From Polynucleobacter sp. GWA2_45_21 (lineage in GTDB: Bacteria > Pseudomonadota > Gammaproteobacteria > Burkholderiales > Burkholderiaceae), in the NCBI RefSeq assembly GCF_001830325.1, contig NZ_MHZG01000014.1:1-54370 (forward strand): DNA of 54,370 nt. The letters run 5' to 3'. The stretch's first letter is position 1; each line of letters opens with the position of its first letter. Under the pieces are notes generated by a model. The model was given only the letters and a program-made list of their open reading frames with translations, did not search any database and was not told the DNA's origin. The position numbers and the translations under genes were made by a program. Positions 18,258-29,691 of this stretch are shown one piece after another.

Positions 18258-19807
18258 TGGCCATGGTTAATATTGAACCCCATCTCTTGATCTCTCATTT
18301 ACGTGATCTCACATCAGCGGATGCAAAAGTTACTGCTGATAGTCGTCAAATTCAATCTGGCGATATATTCTTTGCATATCCTGTTGGTCATGGCAATGCC
18401 CTACGTGATGGTCGTGATTACATTGCGGCTGCCTTAGCAAATGGTGCAGCAGCAGTGGTATTTGATCCTGCCGATGGGGTTGCTAATGAGTACCTGGATC
18501 GACCAGAGTGTTTTGCAATTGAAAGCTTATCTAACTTGGCTGGAGAGCTCTGTGCTGAGTGGTATGACTACCCAAGTAAACAGCTCAATGTTATTGGCGT
18601 TACCGGTACTAATGGCAAAACTAGTATTACGCAATGGCTGGCGCAAGCTTTAGATGAGCCCAATCATCGGGCCGCCGTGCTGGGAACCTTGGGAACTGGA
18701 TTTCCAGGGGCATTAATTCAGACTGGCTATACCACCCCAGATGCACCCCGCTTACAAACTCAATTAAAAGAATTACTTGATGAAGGCGCTCAGCAAGTCG
18801 CTATAGAAATTTCCTCCCATGCACTTGATCAAGATCGGGTTGCTGGCTTGGATGTATGTACGGCTGTATTTACCAATTTGACTCAAGATCACTTGGATTA
18901 TCACGGCACGATGGGTGAGTACGCAGAGGCAAAAGCTAAGCTGTTTCAGCTACCTCAACTTAAAAATGCCATCATCAATTTTGATGATGCATTTGGGCGT
19001 GAATTAGCAATGAAACTGCTTGCTGTTGGCGGCCCAGCAGTATGGGGCTACGCATTAAGCGGTAATGCATTTACTGGGTTTGAAAAATTTGGTGATCGTC
19101 TGAAACGCACTCATGCACAAAATACCGTATTGACGACAGCAGGCTATGAAGCGCAATTCAACCTTGATGGCTTGGGATCAAGCGCTGTCCAGCTTGCGGT
19201 ATTAGGTGAATTCAATTTAAGTAATTGCCTTGCTGTTTGGACTGCTCTGTTGTCTCAAGGCTTGAGTCCGAGCGAGGCCTCTAAGCGTATGAGCAAACTA
19301 AGCCCTGTTCCTGGTCGCATGGAATTGATTCGTTTGAATAAAATGCAAAGAACTGAAGGCCCATTAATTGTTGTGGACTATGCGCATACACCGGATGCCC
19401 TTACTAAAGCATTAACTGCATTACGCCCCATTGCAAATCAACGCGGCGGGAAAGTATGGTGTGTCTTTGGTTGCGGTGGTGATCGAGATATTAGTAAGCG
19501 CCCCCAAATGGGTCGTGCAGCGCAAGAGTTTGCTGATCATATTGTGATTACGAGTGATAACCCCCGATCTGAAGATCCAGGTTCTATTATTGCCATGATC
19601 GAAGCTGGTATGTCAGGCGACCTATCAAATATACAAGCGCTGCCTGATAGAGCTGCGGCCATCATGGCCGCGGTAAGACATGCCGATATCAAAGATATTG
19701 TTCTGGTTGCTGGCAAAGGACATGAGTCCACTCAAGAAATTAGTGGCAAAAAATTTGATTTTTCAGATCAAGAGCATATTCGTTTGGCGGCAGGGGGTAG
19801 CTTATGA
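18254..19807 (+). CDS. murE: UDP-MurNAc-L-Ala-D-Glu:meso-diaminopimelate ligase
   Basis: Adds the third residue of the stem peptide. It has 517 residues, with the ATP loop TGTNGKT (117-123). The DNPR motif at 435-438 (SDNPRSEDP) marks specificity for meso-diaminopimelate rather than lysine, as expected for a Gram-negative. Three ATGs occur at 18254, 18257 and 18263; I kept the first, which overlaps the ftsI stop. It overlaps murF by four bases. Confidence 0.96.
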   Translation: MMAMVNIEPHLLISHLRDLTSADAKVTADSRQIQSGDIFFAYPVGHGNALRDGRDYIAAALANGAAAVVFDPADGVANEYLDRPECFAIESLSNLAGELCAEWYDYPSKQLNVIGVTGTNGKTSITQWLAQALDEPNHRAAVLGTLGTGFPGALIQTGYTTPDAPRLQTQLKELLDEGAQQVAIEISSHALDQDRVAGLDVCTAVFTNLTQDHLDYHGTMGEYAEAKAKLFQLPQLKNAIINFDDAFGRELAMKLLAVGGPAVWGYALSGNAFTGFEKFGDRLKRTHAQNTVLTTAGYEAQFNLDGLGSSAVQLAVLGEFNLSNCLAVWTALLSQGLSPSEASKRMSKLSPVPGRMELIRLNKMQRTEGPLIVVDYAHTPDALTKALTALRPIANQRGGKVWCVFGCGGDRDISKRPQMGRAAQEFADHIVITSDNPRSEDPGSIIAMIEAGMSGDLSNIQALPDRAAAIMAAVRHADIKDIVLVAGKGHESTQEISGKKFDFSDQEHIRLAAGGSL

Positions 19808-21252
19808 GTACACCCATGACTACGCTTGCTCAAGTGCATGCCATGTTGCCAGGAAGTCAGTTAATTCATGCTGATGCAAAGTCTGCTGAAGGAATTTCTA
19901 TTTCTCATATTGGCAGCGATAGCCGCCAGATTCAGTCCGGCGAATTATTTATTGCTTTGTTGGGCGATCGTTTCAATGCACATGAATTTTTGGGTGATGT
20001 GGCAACAGCAGGAGCAAGTGCAGCCCTGATTAGTGATAAAACAGCATGCCCAGAAAGCTTACCTGCGGTATGTGTCCAGGATGTTAAACAGGGTTTGGGT
20101 GAGTTGGCAAAGGCGTGGCGTGCACAGTTTTCTATTCCAGTGGCTTTAGTAACTGGATCTAATGGCAAGACTACTGTGAAAGAGATGATTGCTTCAATCT
20201 TCAAGGCAGCTGCCAGTGAAGAGCACACTCTGGTTACTAAAGGTAACTTCAATAACGATATTGGCCTCCCTTTAACTTTGCTTCGCATGAGAGCAACCGA
20301 TCGCTTGGCAGTAATTGAGCTAGGCATGAATCATCCTGGGGAAACAGCTGAACTAGCTGTCATTGCTCAAGCTAATATTGCCCTGATTAACAATGCGCAA
20401 CGCGAGCATCAGGAATTTATGTCGACTGTCGAAGCAGTTGCAAAAGAACATGCCACTGCCTTGAGCACACTTCCTGCGGATGGTGTTGCGGTATTTCCAG
20501 CGGACTCTGAATTTTCTGTTGTTTGGCATCAAGCCGCGGCAGGCCGCAAGGTGATTGATTTTGCTTTGTCTACAGATTCCGCTTCAACCAAAGCTGCTGT
20601 AGTTGGTAAGTTATTGGCCAGTGGGCGAATTGAGATTTCAACCGATCTTGGCAAGCTTGAGGTTCAGCTGAATACATTGGGAAACCATAATGTTCGCAAT
20701 GCATTAGCGGCCAGCGCAGTCGCATTGGGGGCTGGCTTAAGTTTGGAGCAGATTAAGGCCGGCCTGGAATCTTTTGTTCCAGTAAATGGGCGCATGCAGT
20801 CAAAGCCTTTAAATGTTGGACGCACTTTGATTGATGATAGTTATAACGCCAATCCAGATTCAGTGAGAGCTGCTATTGATGCACTCAAACAGTCTGGAAA
20901 TAATTCTTGGTTGGTACTGGGCGATATGGGTGAGGTAGGTGATCAAGGCCCTGCGTTTCATGAGGAAGTCGGTGCCTACGCTGCTGAGCAAGGTATCTCT
21001 AAGTTGTTTGCTATCGGCGAGCAGTGCAAATTCGCGGTGCAAGGATTTAATGAATATGAGAAGGCTTTAGCCACTAGTAGAGCTACTCATTTCACAACTT
21101 TGGATTGCTTGCTCGCAGAACTTAATTTGGCACTGGCAGGTCAAGAGTTAGACAAGCAGTTGCACTTAGATATTTTGGTTAAGGGATCTCGTTTTATGCG
21201 TATGGAGCGTGTAGTACAGGCCTTATTAGAGGAGGCTAAAGCATGCTCTTGA
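19804..21252 (+). CDS. murF: UDP-MurNAc-tripeptide:D-Ala-D-Ala ligase
   Basis: Adds D-Ala-D-Ala to complete the UDP-MurNAc-pentapeptide. It has 482 residues in three Mur-ligase domains, with the ATP loop TGSNGKTT (117-124), ELGMNHPGE in the central domain, and VNGRMQ followed by [10 protein letters not shown] in the C-terminal domain, typical of MurF. It overlaps murE by four bases and mraY by ten. Confidence 0.96.
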   Translation: MSTPMTTLAQVHAMLPGSQLIHADAKSAEGISISHIGSDSRQIQSGELFIALLGDRFNAHEFLGDVATAGASAALISDKTACPESLPAVCVQDVKQGLGELAKAWRAQFSIPVALVTGSNGKTTVKEMIASIFKAAASEEHTLVTKGNFNNDIGLPLTLLRMRATDRLAVIELGMNHPGETAELAVIAQANIALINNAQREHQEFMSTVEAVAKEHATALSTLPADGVAVFPADSEFSVVWHQAAAGRKVIDFALSTDSASTKAAVVGKLLASGRIEISTDLGKLEVQLNTLGNHNVRNALAASAVALGAGLSLEQIKAGLESFVPVNGRMQSKPLNVGRTLIDDSYNANPDSVRAAIDALKQSGNNSWLVLGDMGEVGDQGPAFHEEVGAYAAEQGISKLFAIGEQCKFAVQGFNEYEKALATSRATHFTTLDCLLAELNLALAGQELDKQLHLDILVKGSRFMRMERVVQALLEEAKACS

Positions 21253-22412
21253 TATTGGCGCAATGGTTGCAGGATGATTTTGGATTCTTCCGAGTCTTTA
21301 ACTACATCACCTTTAGAGCGGTGATGGCAACTGTGACAGCTTTGCTAATTGGTTTAGCGGCTGGCCCGTGGGTTATTCGGAAGTTGACCGCATTAAAGAT
21401 GGGTCAGGCTGTTCGTACAGATGGTCCACAAACCCATTTAGTGAAATCAGGCACCCCAACAATGGGTGGCGTATTGATTCTCTTGGGTATTTTTATCTCC
21501 TGCATGTTATGGGCTGATCTGAGTAATCGCTTTATTTGGATTGTGATGATTGTGACTTTTGGATTTGGCTTGGTGGGTTGGGTGGATGACTACCGCAAAG
21601 TAGCGCGCAAAGATCCTAAGGGCATGGCCTCAAGAGAAAAATTCTTTTGGCAAACGTTGATTGGATTATTTGCCGCTATTTATTTGGCCTTCTCTGTATC
21701 GGAAGTAAATAACTTCAAAGTATTGCAGCTGTTCTTTGATTGGCTTAAAAGTGGCTTTGCCTTAGATCTGCCAGCTAAATCAAACTTACTAATTCCCTTT
21801 ATGAAGGAAGTGAGCTACCCCTTAGGTGTTATGGGGTTCATCATTTTGAGTTACTTAGTAATTGTTGGTAGTAGTAATGCTGTGAACTTAACTGATGGTC
21901 TTGATGGCCTAGTCATCATGCCGGTGATATTAGTTGGTGCCGCTCTAGGTGCTTTTGCTTATGTCATGGGTAATGCAATTTACGCAAAGTACTTGTTATT
22001 TCCTTACATTCCTGGTGCAGGTGAGCTCATGATCTTCTGTGGTGCCATGGGTGGTGCGGGATTAGCATTCCTTTGGTACAACACCCATCCTGCTCAAGTA
22101 TTTATGGGTGATGTTGGCGCACTTGCTTTGGGTGGCGCACTTGGAACTATTGCAGTGATTGTTCGCCAAGAAATCGTGCTTTTTGTGATGGGCGGCATTT
22201 TCGTAGCAGAGACACTGTCAGTAATGCTTCAAGTATTTTGGTTCAAATTCACCAAGAAGCGTTTTGGAGAAGGCCGTCGTATTTTTAGGATGGCCCCACT
22301 GCATCACCATTTTGAATTAGGTGGCTGGCGCGAAACACAAGTAGTAGTTCGCTTCTGGATCATCACTATTTTATTAGTCCTCATTGGCCTCTCCAGCCTG
22401 AAATTAAGGTAA
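21243..22412 (+). CDS. mraY: Phospho-MurNAc-pentapeptide transferase
   Basis: Transfers phospho-MurNAc-pentapeptide to undecaprenyl phosphate to form lipid I. The 389-residue polytopic inner-membrane protein has about ten helices. Catalytic loops are visible: [13 protein letters not shown] on the first cytoplasmic side, [20 protein letters not shown], and the histidine-rich [11 protein letters not shown] that binds substrate. The start lies inside murF (ten-base overlap), and murD follows after ten bases. Confidence 0.97.
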   Translation: MLLILAQWLQDDFGFFRVFNYITFRAVMATVTALLIGLAAGPWVIRKLTALKMGQAVRTDGPQTHLVKSGTPTMGGVLILLGIFISCMLWADLSNRFIWIVMIVTFGFGLVGWVDDYRKVARKDPKGMASREKFFWQTLIGLFAAIYLAFSVSEVNNFKVLQLFFDWLKSGFALDLPAKSNLLIPFMKEVSYPLGVMGFIILSYLVIVGSSNAVNLTDGLDGLVIMPVILVGAALGAFAYVMGNAIYAKYLLFPYIPGAGELMIFCGAMGGAGLAFLWYNTHPAQVFMGDVGALALGGALGTIAVIVRQEIVLFVMGGIFVAETLSVMLQVFWFKFTKKRFGEGRRIFRMAPLHHHFELGGWRETQVVVRFWIITILLVLIGLSSLKLR

Positions 22413-22422
22413 GCCAAAGAAT

Positions 22423-24042
22423 ATGCATAACTTAGATCAAGCCTTCGCTAACCCGGCGCTCATCGATGATGGGGGCTATCAGGCGCCTCAGCATTTCTTA
22501 ATCCTAGGATTGGGAGAGTCTGGTTATGCCATGGCTAAGTGGTGCTTACGGAACGCCGCTAAAGTTAGCCTGGCTGATACGCGTGATCGCGAACAGTTAA
22601 ATGAGCGACAAAAAGCCTGGTTAGCTGATCTTGAATTTGCAGGGCTTCAAGCAGCATTCTTTGGACCTCTGGATGACATTACTTTAAAGAATGTAGATGT
22701 TATTGGAATTAGCCCTGGTCTATCGCCACTGCAAGAGCCAATCGCTTCATTCTTGGCTAAGGCGCAAGAATCTAATATTGATATCTGGGGAGAGTTGGAG
22801 TTCTTTGCGAGAGCGATTGCTGCATTAGATCGCATGGCTCAGGTTGAAGAAACTCAATATAAGCCAGCTCTATTGGCTATCACTGGAACTAATGGAAAGA
22901 CAACAACGACTGCTCTAACAGGGCAGTTGTGTGAGCGTGCTGGCAAGCGTGTTGCTGTTGCTGGCAATATCAGCCCAGCCGCTTTAGATAAGCTGATGTC
23001 TTGCTTGGATGAGTCTGATCAAGTTGCCGATATGCCAGAGATTTGGGTATTGGAACTCTCCAGCTTCCAGCTGGTATATACAAGTACTTTTAATGCAACG
23101 GCAGCTACCGTATTAAATATTACTCAAGATCATTTGGACTGGCATGGGGATATGCAGGCCTATATTGATGCAAAAGCCAATATCTTTGGACAAGACACTA
23201 TCTGCATCTTGAATCGTGATGATTCGCTGGTGATGAATTTGCTCACTGATGAGCAAAAAACCAATAAATCAGTCATTACTTTTGGTGCAAGTCGTCCTGA
23301 TGAGCAGGGTGCTTTTGGCATTGAACATGATTTGCGTGCCGGTGGAATTGATTGGCTGGTCTGGGCTGAGGTAGATGAGGATGTTGAGCCTCAACCTAAG
23401 CGTCGTCGTAAAGCTGCTGCTGTAGAGGACGAGCCATTAAGACTCAAGCGTTTAATACCTGCCGATGCTTTACGTATTCGTGGTCGCCACAATGCCTTAA
23501 ATGCACTAGCTGCATTAGCTTTGGCACGAGCAGCTGGTTTACCGATGAATATGCTGTTGCATGGCTTACGTGATTACCATGGTGAACCGCATCGCGTTCA
23601 AAGTGTGTCAATTGTCTCTAATGTTGAGTATGTGGACGACAGCAAGGGTACCAATGTAGGGGCCACAGTAGCCGCCTTAAATGGCCTAAGTGCCAATGAG
23701 TCTGGTAAACGGATCTGGTTAATTGCTGGTGGTGAAGGTAAGGGACAAGACTTTAGCCCCTTACGTGATCCTGCACTACGTTTTGTAAAAGGTGTTTTCC
23801 TCATTGGTAAAGATGCCCCAATTATTGCTGAGGCTTTGGCTGATTCAGTGCCATTTGTCATGAGTGAGACTCTCCAAAACGCGGTGGCCGAAGCTGCAAA
23901 ACAAGCTCAGTCTGGCGATATCGTTTTGCTCTCACCAGCTTGCGCCAGTTTTGACCAATTTAGTGATTACGTAGCGCGTGCTGAAGCGTTTGTGGCTGAA
24001 GTTCAGGAATTGGGAATGCAATTCGAAGGAGCGCATGCATGA
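22423..24042 (+). CDS. murD: UDP-MurNAc-L-alanine:D-glutamate ligase (with insert)
   Basis: Adds D-Glu to UDP-MurNAc-L-Ala. At 539 residues it is about 100 longer than E. coli MurD. The core is intact: the N-terminal Rossmann motif LGLGESGYAMAKWC, the ATP loop TGTNGKTTTT, ELSSFQL and the C-terminal VEYVDDSKGTNVGAT. The extra length comes from an N-terminal extension of about 25 residues and a charged insert around residues 310-345. The insert includes a basic run RRRK (327-330) followed by AAAVEDEP, a low-complexity linker placed before the RLKRLIPADALRIRGRHN segment. It overlaps ftsW by four bases. Confidence 0.95.
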   Translation: MHNLDQAFANPALIDDGGYQAPQHFLILGLGESGYAMAKWCLRNAAKVSLADTRDREQLNERQKAWLADLEFAGLQAAFFGPLDDITLKNVDVIGISPGLSPLQEPIASFLAKAQESNIDIWGELEFFARAIAALDRMAQVEETQYKPALLAITGTNGKTTTTALTGQLCERAGKRVAVAGNISPAALDKLMSCLDESDQVADMPEIWVLELSSFQLVYTSTFNATAATVLNITQDHLDWHGDMQAYIDAKANIFGQDTICILNRDDSLVMNLLTDEQKTNKSVITFGASRPDEQGAFGIEHDLRAGGIDWLVWAEVDEDVEPQPKRRRKAAAVEDEPLRLKRLIPADALRIRGRHNALNALAALALARAAGLPMNMLLHGLRDYHGEPHRVQSVSIVSNVEYVDDSKGTNVGATVAALNGLSANESGKRIWLIAGGEGKGQDFSPLRDPALRFVKGVFLIGKDAPIIAEALADSVPFVMSETLQNAVAEAAKQAQSGDIVLLSPACASFDQFSDYVARAEAFVAEVQELGMQFEGAHA

Positions 24043-25310
24043 GTTTGAAGGAAAAACTTTTTCCTGAGAATAAATTGGGCCTTGGTCGCTTCTGGAATTT
24101 TTCCAGAGGTGGAATAGATAATTTCCGAAGTGGCTTGAGAGATGCAGTTTCTGGTGTTGAGCAAACTCGCTCACGCATGATGGATTATGACCAGCTATTA
24201 GTTTGGGCAGTATTGTCTTTAGCTTTGATTGGTTTGGTGATGGTCTACTCTGCATCCATCACTTTGGCAGATGGCCCTAAGTATGCAAACTACAGCAGTA
24301 ATTATTTCCTGATTCGCCATTGCATTTCATTAGCCATTGCGATTGGTGTTGCAATTTGGGTATTCAAAATCCCAACCCATGTTTGGGATCGTTATTCCCC
24401 AATCATTTTCGGCTTTACAGTTCTGCTATTAATTGCGGTACTGATTCCTGGTGTTGGAAAAGGGGTAAATGGTGCTAAGCGTTGGATCCCATTGGGCCTT
24501 ATGAATTTCCAGCCATCTGAATTAATGAAATTTGCTGCAGTGATTTTTGCCGCAAGTTACACGGTGCAGCGCCAAGAGTATCTTCACTCATTCGTGAAGG
24601 GCATGTTGCCAATGGGTATTGCAGTTGCATTGGTTGGTGGCCTGTTAATGGCTGAGCCAGACATGGGTGCGTTCGTTGTAGTTGCATTAATTGCATTTGG
24701 AATTTTATTCTTGGGTGGCATCAACGCAAAATTATTTGGTGGACTAGTATTAGTTGGTCTATTGAGTGGCGCCATCATGATTGCGCTCTCACCATTTCGT
24801 CGTGGTCGCATGCTGGCATTTATGGACCCATGGCAAGTCGATAATGCGGCAAACAAAGGTTATCAATTAACCCACTCACTCATGGCGTTTGGTCGTGGCG
24901 AATGGTTTGGTTTAGGTTTGGGTGGCAGCGTTGAAAAATTACATTACCTTCCTGAAGCCCATACTGACTTCATCATGGCGGTCATCGGTGAAGAGCTTGG
25001 GTTTGTAGGTGTAGTTGTGATGATCTTTTTGTTTTATTGGATCGTACGCCGCGCATTCATTATTGGCCGCACTGCTTTGCAGTTAGATCGCAGTTTTGCT
25101 GGCTTGGCCGCTAAAGGTGTGGCGATCTGGATTGGCTGGCAAGCCTTTATCAATATGGGCGTGAATTTAGGATTGCTACCAACTAAAGGCTTGACTCTTC
25201 CTTTGGTTAGCTATGGTGGCTCAGGGATTTTGATGAATGCCGTTGCAGTGGCGATGCTCCTGCGCATTGATTATGAAAACCGAATTTTGATGCGGGGAGG
25301 TAAGTTATGA
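24039..25310 (+). CDS. ftsW: Septal peptidoglycan polymerase FtsW
   Basis: SEDS-family glycosyltransferase that polymerises lipid II at the septum with FtsI. The 423-residue protein has a cytoplasmic N-terminal tail of about 45 residues and then about ten membrane helices. Family signatures include GAKRWIPLGLMNFQPSELMK, the PEAHTDFIMAVIGEELGF loop with the catalytic aspartate, and the final LPLVSYGGSGILMNAVAVAMLL. It overlaps murD and murG by four bases each. Confidence 0.97.
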   Translation: MSLKEKLFPENKLGLGRFWNFSRGGIDNFRSGLRDAVSGVEQTRSRMMDYDQLLVWAVLSLALIGLVMVYSASITLADGPKYANYSSNYFLIRHCISLAIAIGVAIWVFKIPTHVWDRYSPIIFGFTVLLLIAVLIPGVGKGVNGAKRWIPLGLMNFQPSELMKFAAVIFAASYTVQRQEYLHSFVKGMLPMGIAVALVGGLLMAEPDMGAFVVVALIAFGILFLGGINAKLFGGLVLVGLLSGAIMIALSPFRRGRMLAFMDPWQVDNAANKGYQLTHSLMAFGRGEWFGLGLGGSVEKLHYLPEAHTDFIMAVIGEELGFVGVVVMIFLFYWIVRRAFIIGRTALQLDRSFAGLAAKGVAIWIGWQAFINMGVNLGLLPTKGLTLPLVSYGGSGILMNAVAVAMLLRIDYENRILMRGGKL

Positions 25311-26380
25311 CCAAGCCTTCCATCTTGATTATGGCTGGCGGTACTGGCGGGCATATTTTTCCGGGCCTGGCAGTCGCCAAGTATTTGCGCGTTTGTGGCT
25401 GGAATGTATCCTGGCTTGGCAATCAGAGCGGTATGGAGTATCGACTGGTAAAGGCTTGTGACTTCCCATTTGAGGCGGTTGAGTTTAGCGGCTTGCGTGG
25501 CAAGGGCATCAAAGCAAAACTGATGTTGCCATTTAATCTTGCAAGAGCCAGTCTTCAGAGCTTAAAGATCATGCGCCGCATTAAACCGAATGTAGTTTTA
25601 GGAATGGGTGGATACATTACATTTCCAGGCGGCTTGATGACCAAGTTGTTGAAGAGGCCATTGGTTCTGCATGAGGCTAATTCTGTAGCAGGAAGTGCTA
25701 ATCGTGCTTTAGCCAAAATTGCTATGCGTACCTTAACTGGTTTTCCGGATACGATGGCTCAAGCTGAGTGGGTTGGCAATCCAATCCGTGAGGAATTTGA
25801 AAGTCTAGGTGCACCATCTAAACGATATGAAAAGCGCACTGGACCTTTGTCGATTCTCGTAGTTGGTGGGAGTCTGGGCGCAGCTGCTTTAAATGAAGTA
25901 ATTCCATCAGCCTTGGCGCTAATGAATAAAGATGTGCGTCCATCTGTGATTCATCAGGCAGGAGAAAAGCATCTTGCAGATCTACAGCGGCGCTATGCTG
26001 ACTTAGATGTTGATGCTGATATTCGTCCTTTTATTGATGACATGCCAACCGCTTACGCTCAAGCAGATCTTGTCATTTGTCGCTCGGGCGCAATGACTGT
26101 TTCAGAAATCGCTGCATGTGGCGTTGCATCCTGCTTAATCCCATTTCCATATGCGATTGATGATCACCAAACTGCAAACGCACGTTTTTTGTCGGATGCA
26201 GATGCAGCCATTCTGTTGCCACAACAAGATCTCAATCCACAGGATCTAGCGTCCATGATTCAAAACTTTAATCGCCAAGATTTACAAGTAATGGCTGAGC
26301 GTGCTCATGCTTTAGCTAAGCCTCATGCAACTCAGCGTGTGGCTGAAGTATGTGCAGACTGTGCGGGAGTGGGTATATGA
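25307..26380 (+). CDS. murG: Lipid II synthase (UDP-GlcNAc transferase) MurG
   Basis: Transfers GlcNAc from UDP-GlcNAc to lipid I at the cytoplasmic membrane face. The 357-residue GT-B fold has glycine loops [15 protein letters not shown] (11-25) and [13 protein letters not shown]. The donor-binding region [15 protein letters not shown] and [15 protein letters not shown] is also present. It overlaps ftsW upstream, and its stop overlaps the murC start (ATGA). Confidence 0.97.
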   Translation: MTKPSILIMAGGTGGHIFPGLAVAKYLRVCGWNVSWLGNQSGMEYRLVKACDFPFEAVEFSGLRGKGIKAKLMLPFNLARASLQSLKIMRRIKPNVVLGMGGYITFPGGLMTKLLKRPLVLHEANSVAGSANRALAKIAMRTLTGFPDTMAQAEWVGNPIREEFESLGAPSKRYEKRTGPLSILVVGGSLGAAALNEVIPSALALMNKDVRPSVIHQAGEKHLADLQRRYADLDVDADIRPFIDDMPTAYAQADLVICRSGAMTVSEIAACGVASCLIPFPYAIDDHQTANARFLSDADAAILLPQQDLNPQDLASMIQNFNRQDLQVMAERAHALAKPHATQRVAEVCADCAGVGI

Positions 26381-27813
26381 AACATATCGTTCAGCAAATA
26401 CATTTTGTTGGTATCGGTGGCGCAGGCATGAGCGGTATTGCCGAAGTGCTGCTGAATCTGGGTTATCAGGTATCAGGATCTGATTTGGCGGAAGGTGTCG
26501 CTACTAAGCGCTTAAAAGATTTGGGTGCAGTAATTCATATTGGGCATGATCCTAAAAATATTGGTACTGCAGAGGCGGTAGTGATTTCTACCGCAGTTGC
26601 AGGAAATAACCCTGAAGTGCTAGCTGCTCGCGCAGCTAAGGTTCCCGTTATTCAGCGTGCTGTCATGCTGGGTGAGCTCATGCGTTTAAAGCAGGGTATT
26701 GCGATTGCAGGAACTCATGGCAAAACAACGACAACCAGTTTGGTTGCCTCAGTCTTGGCTGAAGGCGGTTTAGATCCAACCTTTGTGATTGGTGGCAAGT
26801 TAAATTCTGCTGGCGCTAATGCACGATTAGGTCAGGGTGATTTTATTGTGGTCGAGGCAGATGAGTCTGATGCTTCTTTCTTGCAATTATTTCCAGCGAT
26901 GGAAGTAGTTACTAATATCGATGCTGATCATATGGATACATATCAGCATGACATGGCGAGATTGAAGCAGGCTTTTGTTCAGTTTATTCAGCGCATGCCT
27001 TTTTATGGTGTGGCAGTGCTCTGTATTGATGATGCCAACGTTCGAGACATTATTCCGTTTGTATCTCAGCCAGTATTACGTTATGGCTTATCTGAAGATG
27101 CAGATATTCGTGCAAGCAATGTGCGTGCTGAGGGTACGCGTATGCACTTTACGGTGGATCGTAAAACAGTACGTCGCCATGGCAATAAACCGGGTCGCCT
27201 AGAAGTGCAATTGAATTTGCCTGGTCTGCACAATGTTCGAAATGCCTTGGCGGCAATTGGCATTGCTACTGAATTAGGTGTGGGTGATGAAGCCATAGTG
27301 AAAGCTTTATCTGAATTTAGTGGTGTTGGTCGTCGCTTCCAAAGATATGGAGAAATTCCTTTGGCATCTGGTGGAAGCTTCACCTTGATAGATGATTACG
27401 GCCACCACCCTGTTGAGATGGCAGCTACTTTATCTGCAGCACGTGGTGCTTATCCAGATCGTCGATTGGTATTGGCATTTCAACCCCATCGCTTCACAAG
27501 AACTCGTGATTGCTTTGGTGAATTTGTGCAAGTCCTCAAAAACTTTGATGCACTTGTACTTACTGAGGTGTATCCAGCTGGCGAAGCAAAGATTCCAGGT
27601 GCAGATGGTCAAAGCCTCATAAAGGCAGCTCTCTCTGTTGATAAGACTGTAAATGGCTCCTTAGATAGTGCGGCTGTAGCTTTTGCCCCAAGCGTAGGGG
27701 AAATGCCAGAAAAACTCAGTACCTTATTGCGTGATGGCGATGTCTTAATCACGATGGGCGCAGGTTCTATCTCTGGCTTACCTCATGTATTAGTGGAGGC
27801 AAAACATGTCTAA
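26377..27813 (+). CDS. murC: UDP-MurNAc:L-alanine ligase
   Basis: First Mur ligase, adding L-Ala to UDP-MurNAc. The start is the ATG at 26377, overlapping the murG stop, giving 478 residues that begin [20 protein letters not shown], the normal MurC N-terminus. A start at 26350 is open but would read into murG. The ATP loop [29 protein letters not shown] and the C-terminal [14 protein letters not shown] are all intact. It overlaps ddlB by eight bases. murB, which often follows murC, is missing here. Confidence 0.96.
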   Translation: MKHIVQQIHFVGIGGAGMSGIAEVLLNLGYQVSGSDLAEGVATKRLKDLGAVIHIGHDPKNIGTAEAVVISTAVAGNNPEVLAARAAKVPVIQRAVMLGELMRLKQGIAIAGTHGKTTTTSLVASVLAEGGLDPTFVIGGKLNSAGANARLGQGDFIVVEADESDASFLQLFPAMEVVTNIDADHMDTYQHDMARLKQAFVQFIQRMPFYGVAVLCIDDANVRDIIPFVSQPVLRYGLSEDADIRASNVRAEGTRMHFTVDRKTVRRHGNKPGRLEVQLNLPGLHNVRNALAAIGIATELGVGDEAIVKALSEFSGVGRRFQRYGEIPLASGGSFTLIDDYGHHPVEMAATLSAARGAYPDRRLVLAFQPHRFTRTRDCFGEFVQVLKNFDALVLTEVYPAGEAKIPGADGQSLIKAALSVDKTVNGSLDSAAVAFAPSVGEMPEKLSTLLRDGDVLITMGAGSISGLPHVLVEAKHV

Positions 27814-28819
27814 GCAAAATCAACATTTACTTTCTTGGGGTGAGCGAGTTAAGCAAGAGCTTGCAAACTTAGATGTTCAATCTCTTGGTCGGGTTGGTGT
27901 ATTGCTTGGCGGTCGTTCTGGCGAGCGTGAGATTTCATTAATGTCTGGTGGTGGCGTTTTAGAGGCTTTGCTTTCTAAAGGGGTTGATGCACACCCCTTT
28001 GATCCAGGCTTACGTTGCCCAACTGAATTAGCAAATGAAAAATTTGACCGCATCTTTATTTCCTTGCATGGACGCTACGGTGAAGATGGCACTATCCAAG
28101 GATTGCTTGAGCTCTTGGGTTTGCCTTATACCGGTAGCGGCGTATTAGCCTCTGCATTGGCAATCGACAAAATTGCAACCAAGCTGGTTTGGCTTAGTAG
28201 CGGTCTTTCAACCCCAGAATTTGAAGAATTGAAAGCTGACAGCGACTGGAATGCTGTAGTGAAGCACTTAGGTTTGCCATTGATTGTTAAACCCGCACAT
28301 GAAGGATCTTCACTTGGTTTAACTAAAGTGAAATCAGTCGAGGAATTGCCTGCTGCTTATAAGTTGGCTGCAGGAATGGATAAGAAGGTTATTGCTGAGA
28401 CTTGTATTGTTGGTGATGAGTTGACTTGCCCATTGGTTGGATTTGGTGCTGATGCTGAAGCTTTGCCCGTGATCAAAATTATTCCACCAGAAGCTAACTA
28501 CGATTTTCATAATAAGTATTTTTCTGATGAGACTAAGTACTTGTGCCCAACGGACTTAGCACCGGAGGTAAATCAAGCAGTTCAAGAACTAGCATTAGCT
28601 GCTTATCGCGCTCTCGGCTGCAAGACTTGGGGTCGTGCTGATGTGATGCTGGATAAGCAGACTGGAAAACCCTATCTTTTAGAAATGAATACTTCTCCAG
28701 GGATGACCTCGCATTCTTTGGTGCCTATGGCGGCAAAAGCGGCTGGTGTTGAGTATGCAGAACTGGTTCTCTGGGTTATTGCTCAGACACTCAATAGTAA
28801 AGGGGCTGCGCAATCATGA
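27806..28819 (+). CDS. ddlB: D-alanine:D-alanine ligase
   Basis: Makes the D-Ala-D-Ala dipeptide used by MurF. The 337-residue ATP-grasp protein has the N-terminal [18 protein letters not shown] motif, the [18 protein letters not shown] substrate region, [15 protein letters not shown] and the metal-binding EMNTSPGMT near the C-terminus. The N-terminus carries about 28 extra residues before the conserved core. It overlaps murC by eight bases and ftsQ by four. Confidence 0.96.
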   Translation: MSKQNQHLLSWGERVKQELANLDVQSLGRVGVLLGGRSGEREISLMSGGGVLEALLSKGVDAHPFDPGLRCPTELANEKFDRIFISLHGRYGEDGTIQGLLELLGLPYTGSGVLASALAIDKIATKLVWLSSGLSTPEFEELKADSDWNAVVKHLGLPLIVKPAHEGSSLGLTKVKSVEELPAAYKLAAGMDKKVIAETCIVGDELTCPLVGFGADAEALPVIKIIPPEANYDFHNKYFSDETKYLCPTDLAPEVNQAVQELALAAYRALGCKTWGRADVMLDKQTGKPYLLEMNTSPGMTSHSLVPMAAKAAGVEYAELVLWVIAQTLNSKGAAQS

Positions 28820-29682
28820 GTCGGATGAGCGCCTTCTTAAACGGCTTCGGTGAAGTGTTTGCTTCACTGGCATCTCCGCTTTGGAATCATGCAGAACGCA
28901 TGCAAAAGCTGAGCCGTTTCTTAATGCGCTGTTTCGCAGTCATGGTTTGTGTTGGAATTTTGGTGTGGTTAAGTCAGCGCCCAGTCTTTGCCTTGCGCCA
29001 AGTGGTGATAGAGCCGGTGGCTGGAGAAACCCTCAAACATATTAATAAGCCTGTGGTGAAGCAACAGGTTTTGGAAACTGTCCAAGGTAATTTTTTCAGC
29101 GTGAGACTAGAAGATGTCAAGCGTGGCTTCGAGTCCATGCCATGGGTTCGTCATGCCAATGTTCGCAGAGTCTGGCCTAACGGATTGATTGTGAGTATTG
29201 AAGAGCAAAAACCATTTGGTACTTGGGGTGGGGCTGATAGTCATACCTTAATGAATACTCATGGCGAGCTTTTTGCTGGCCGTGTTTCTGATGTGGGGGA
29301 TGGCATTACTTTGATTGATTTCTCGGGGCCAGAAGATGCAAGCAAAGAAGTCATGCGCTTGTACGAAAAAGCGAACGCCTGGTTTAAGCCCTGGAGTGCA
29401 GAAGTAAAAAGCTTAACCCTCTCTGAGCGCTATGCCTGGCATGTGAAGTTATCCAATGGAATGAAGGTGGAGTTCGGTAGGGATGAAGAGAACTCCGATA
29501 AAACATTAACCGAGGATCGTGTAGCGCGCCTATTTAAGTATTGGCCACAAGTTCAAGAGAGGTGGGCTAATCGCGTAGATGCAATTGATTTGCGTTATGC
29601 AAATGGTTTTGCAGTACATCTTGCTTCGGCAAGTTTGAAAAAGAATGAAGCAGACGGTAAGAAAAGCGAGCAGAAGCAATGA
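28816..29682 (+). CDS. ftsQ: Cell division protein FtsQ
   Basis: Divisome scaffold that binds FtsB and FtsL. The 288-residue bitopic protein has a cytoplasmic tail of about 35 residues, a membrane helix near 36-52, a POTRA domain starting at [14 protein letters not shown], and the FtsQ domain with [28 protein letters not shown]. It ends in a charged lysine-rich tail. It overlaps ddlB by four bases; ftsA follows within ten. Confidence 0.95.
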   Translation: MSRMSAFLNGFGEVFASLASPLWNHAERMQKLSRFLMRCFAVMVCVGILVWLSQRPVFALRQVVIEPVAGETLKHINKPVVKQQVLETVQGNFFSVRLEDVKRGFESMPWVRHANVRRVWPNGLIVSIEEQKPFGTWGGADSHTLMNTHGELFAGRVSDVGDGITLIDFSGPEDASKEVMRLYEKANAWFKPWSAEVKSLTLSERYAWHVKLSNGMKVEFGRDEENSDKTLTEDRVARLFKYWPQVQERWANRVDAIDLRYANGFAVHLASASLKKNEADGKKSEQKQ

Positions 29683-29691
29683 GGAATGAGA

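Noticed and set aside
26350..26376. Upstream start for murC
   Set aside because: It would encode residues from the 3' end of murG; the ATG at 26377 gives the standard [15 protein letters not shown] start and the ATGA overlap common in this cluster.
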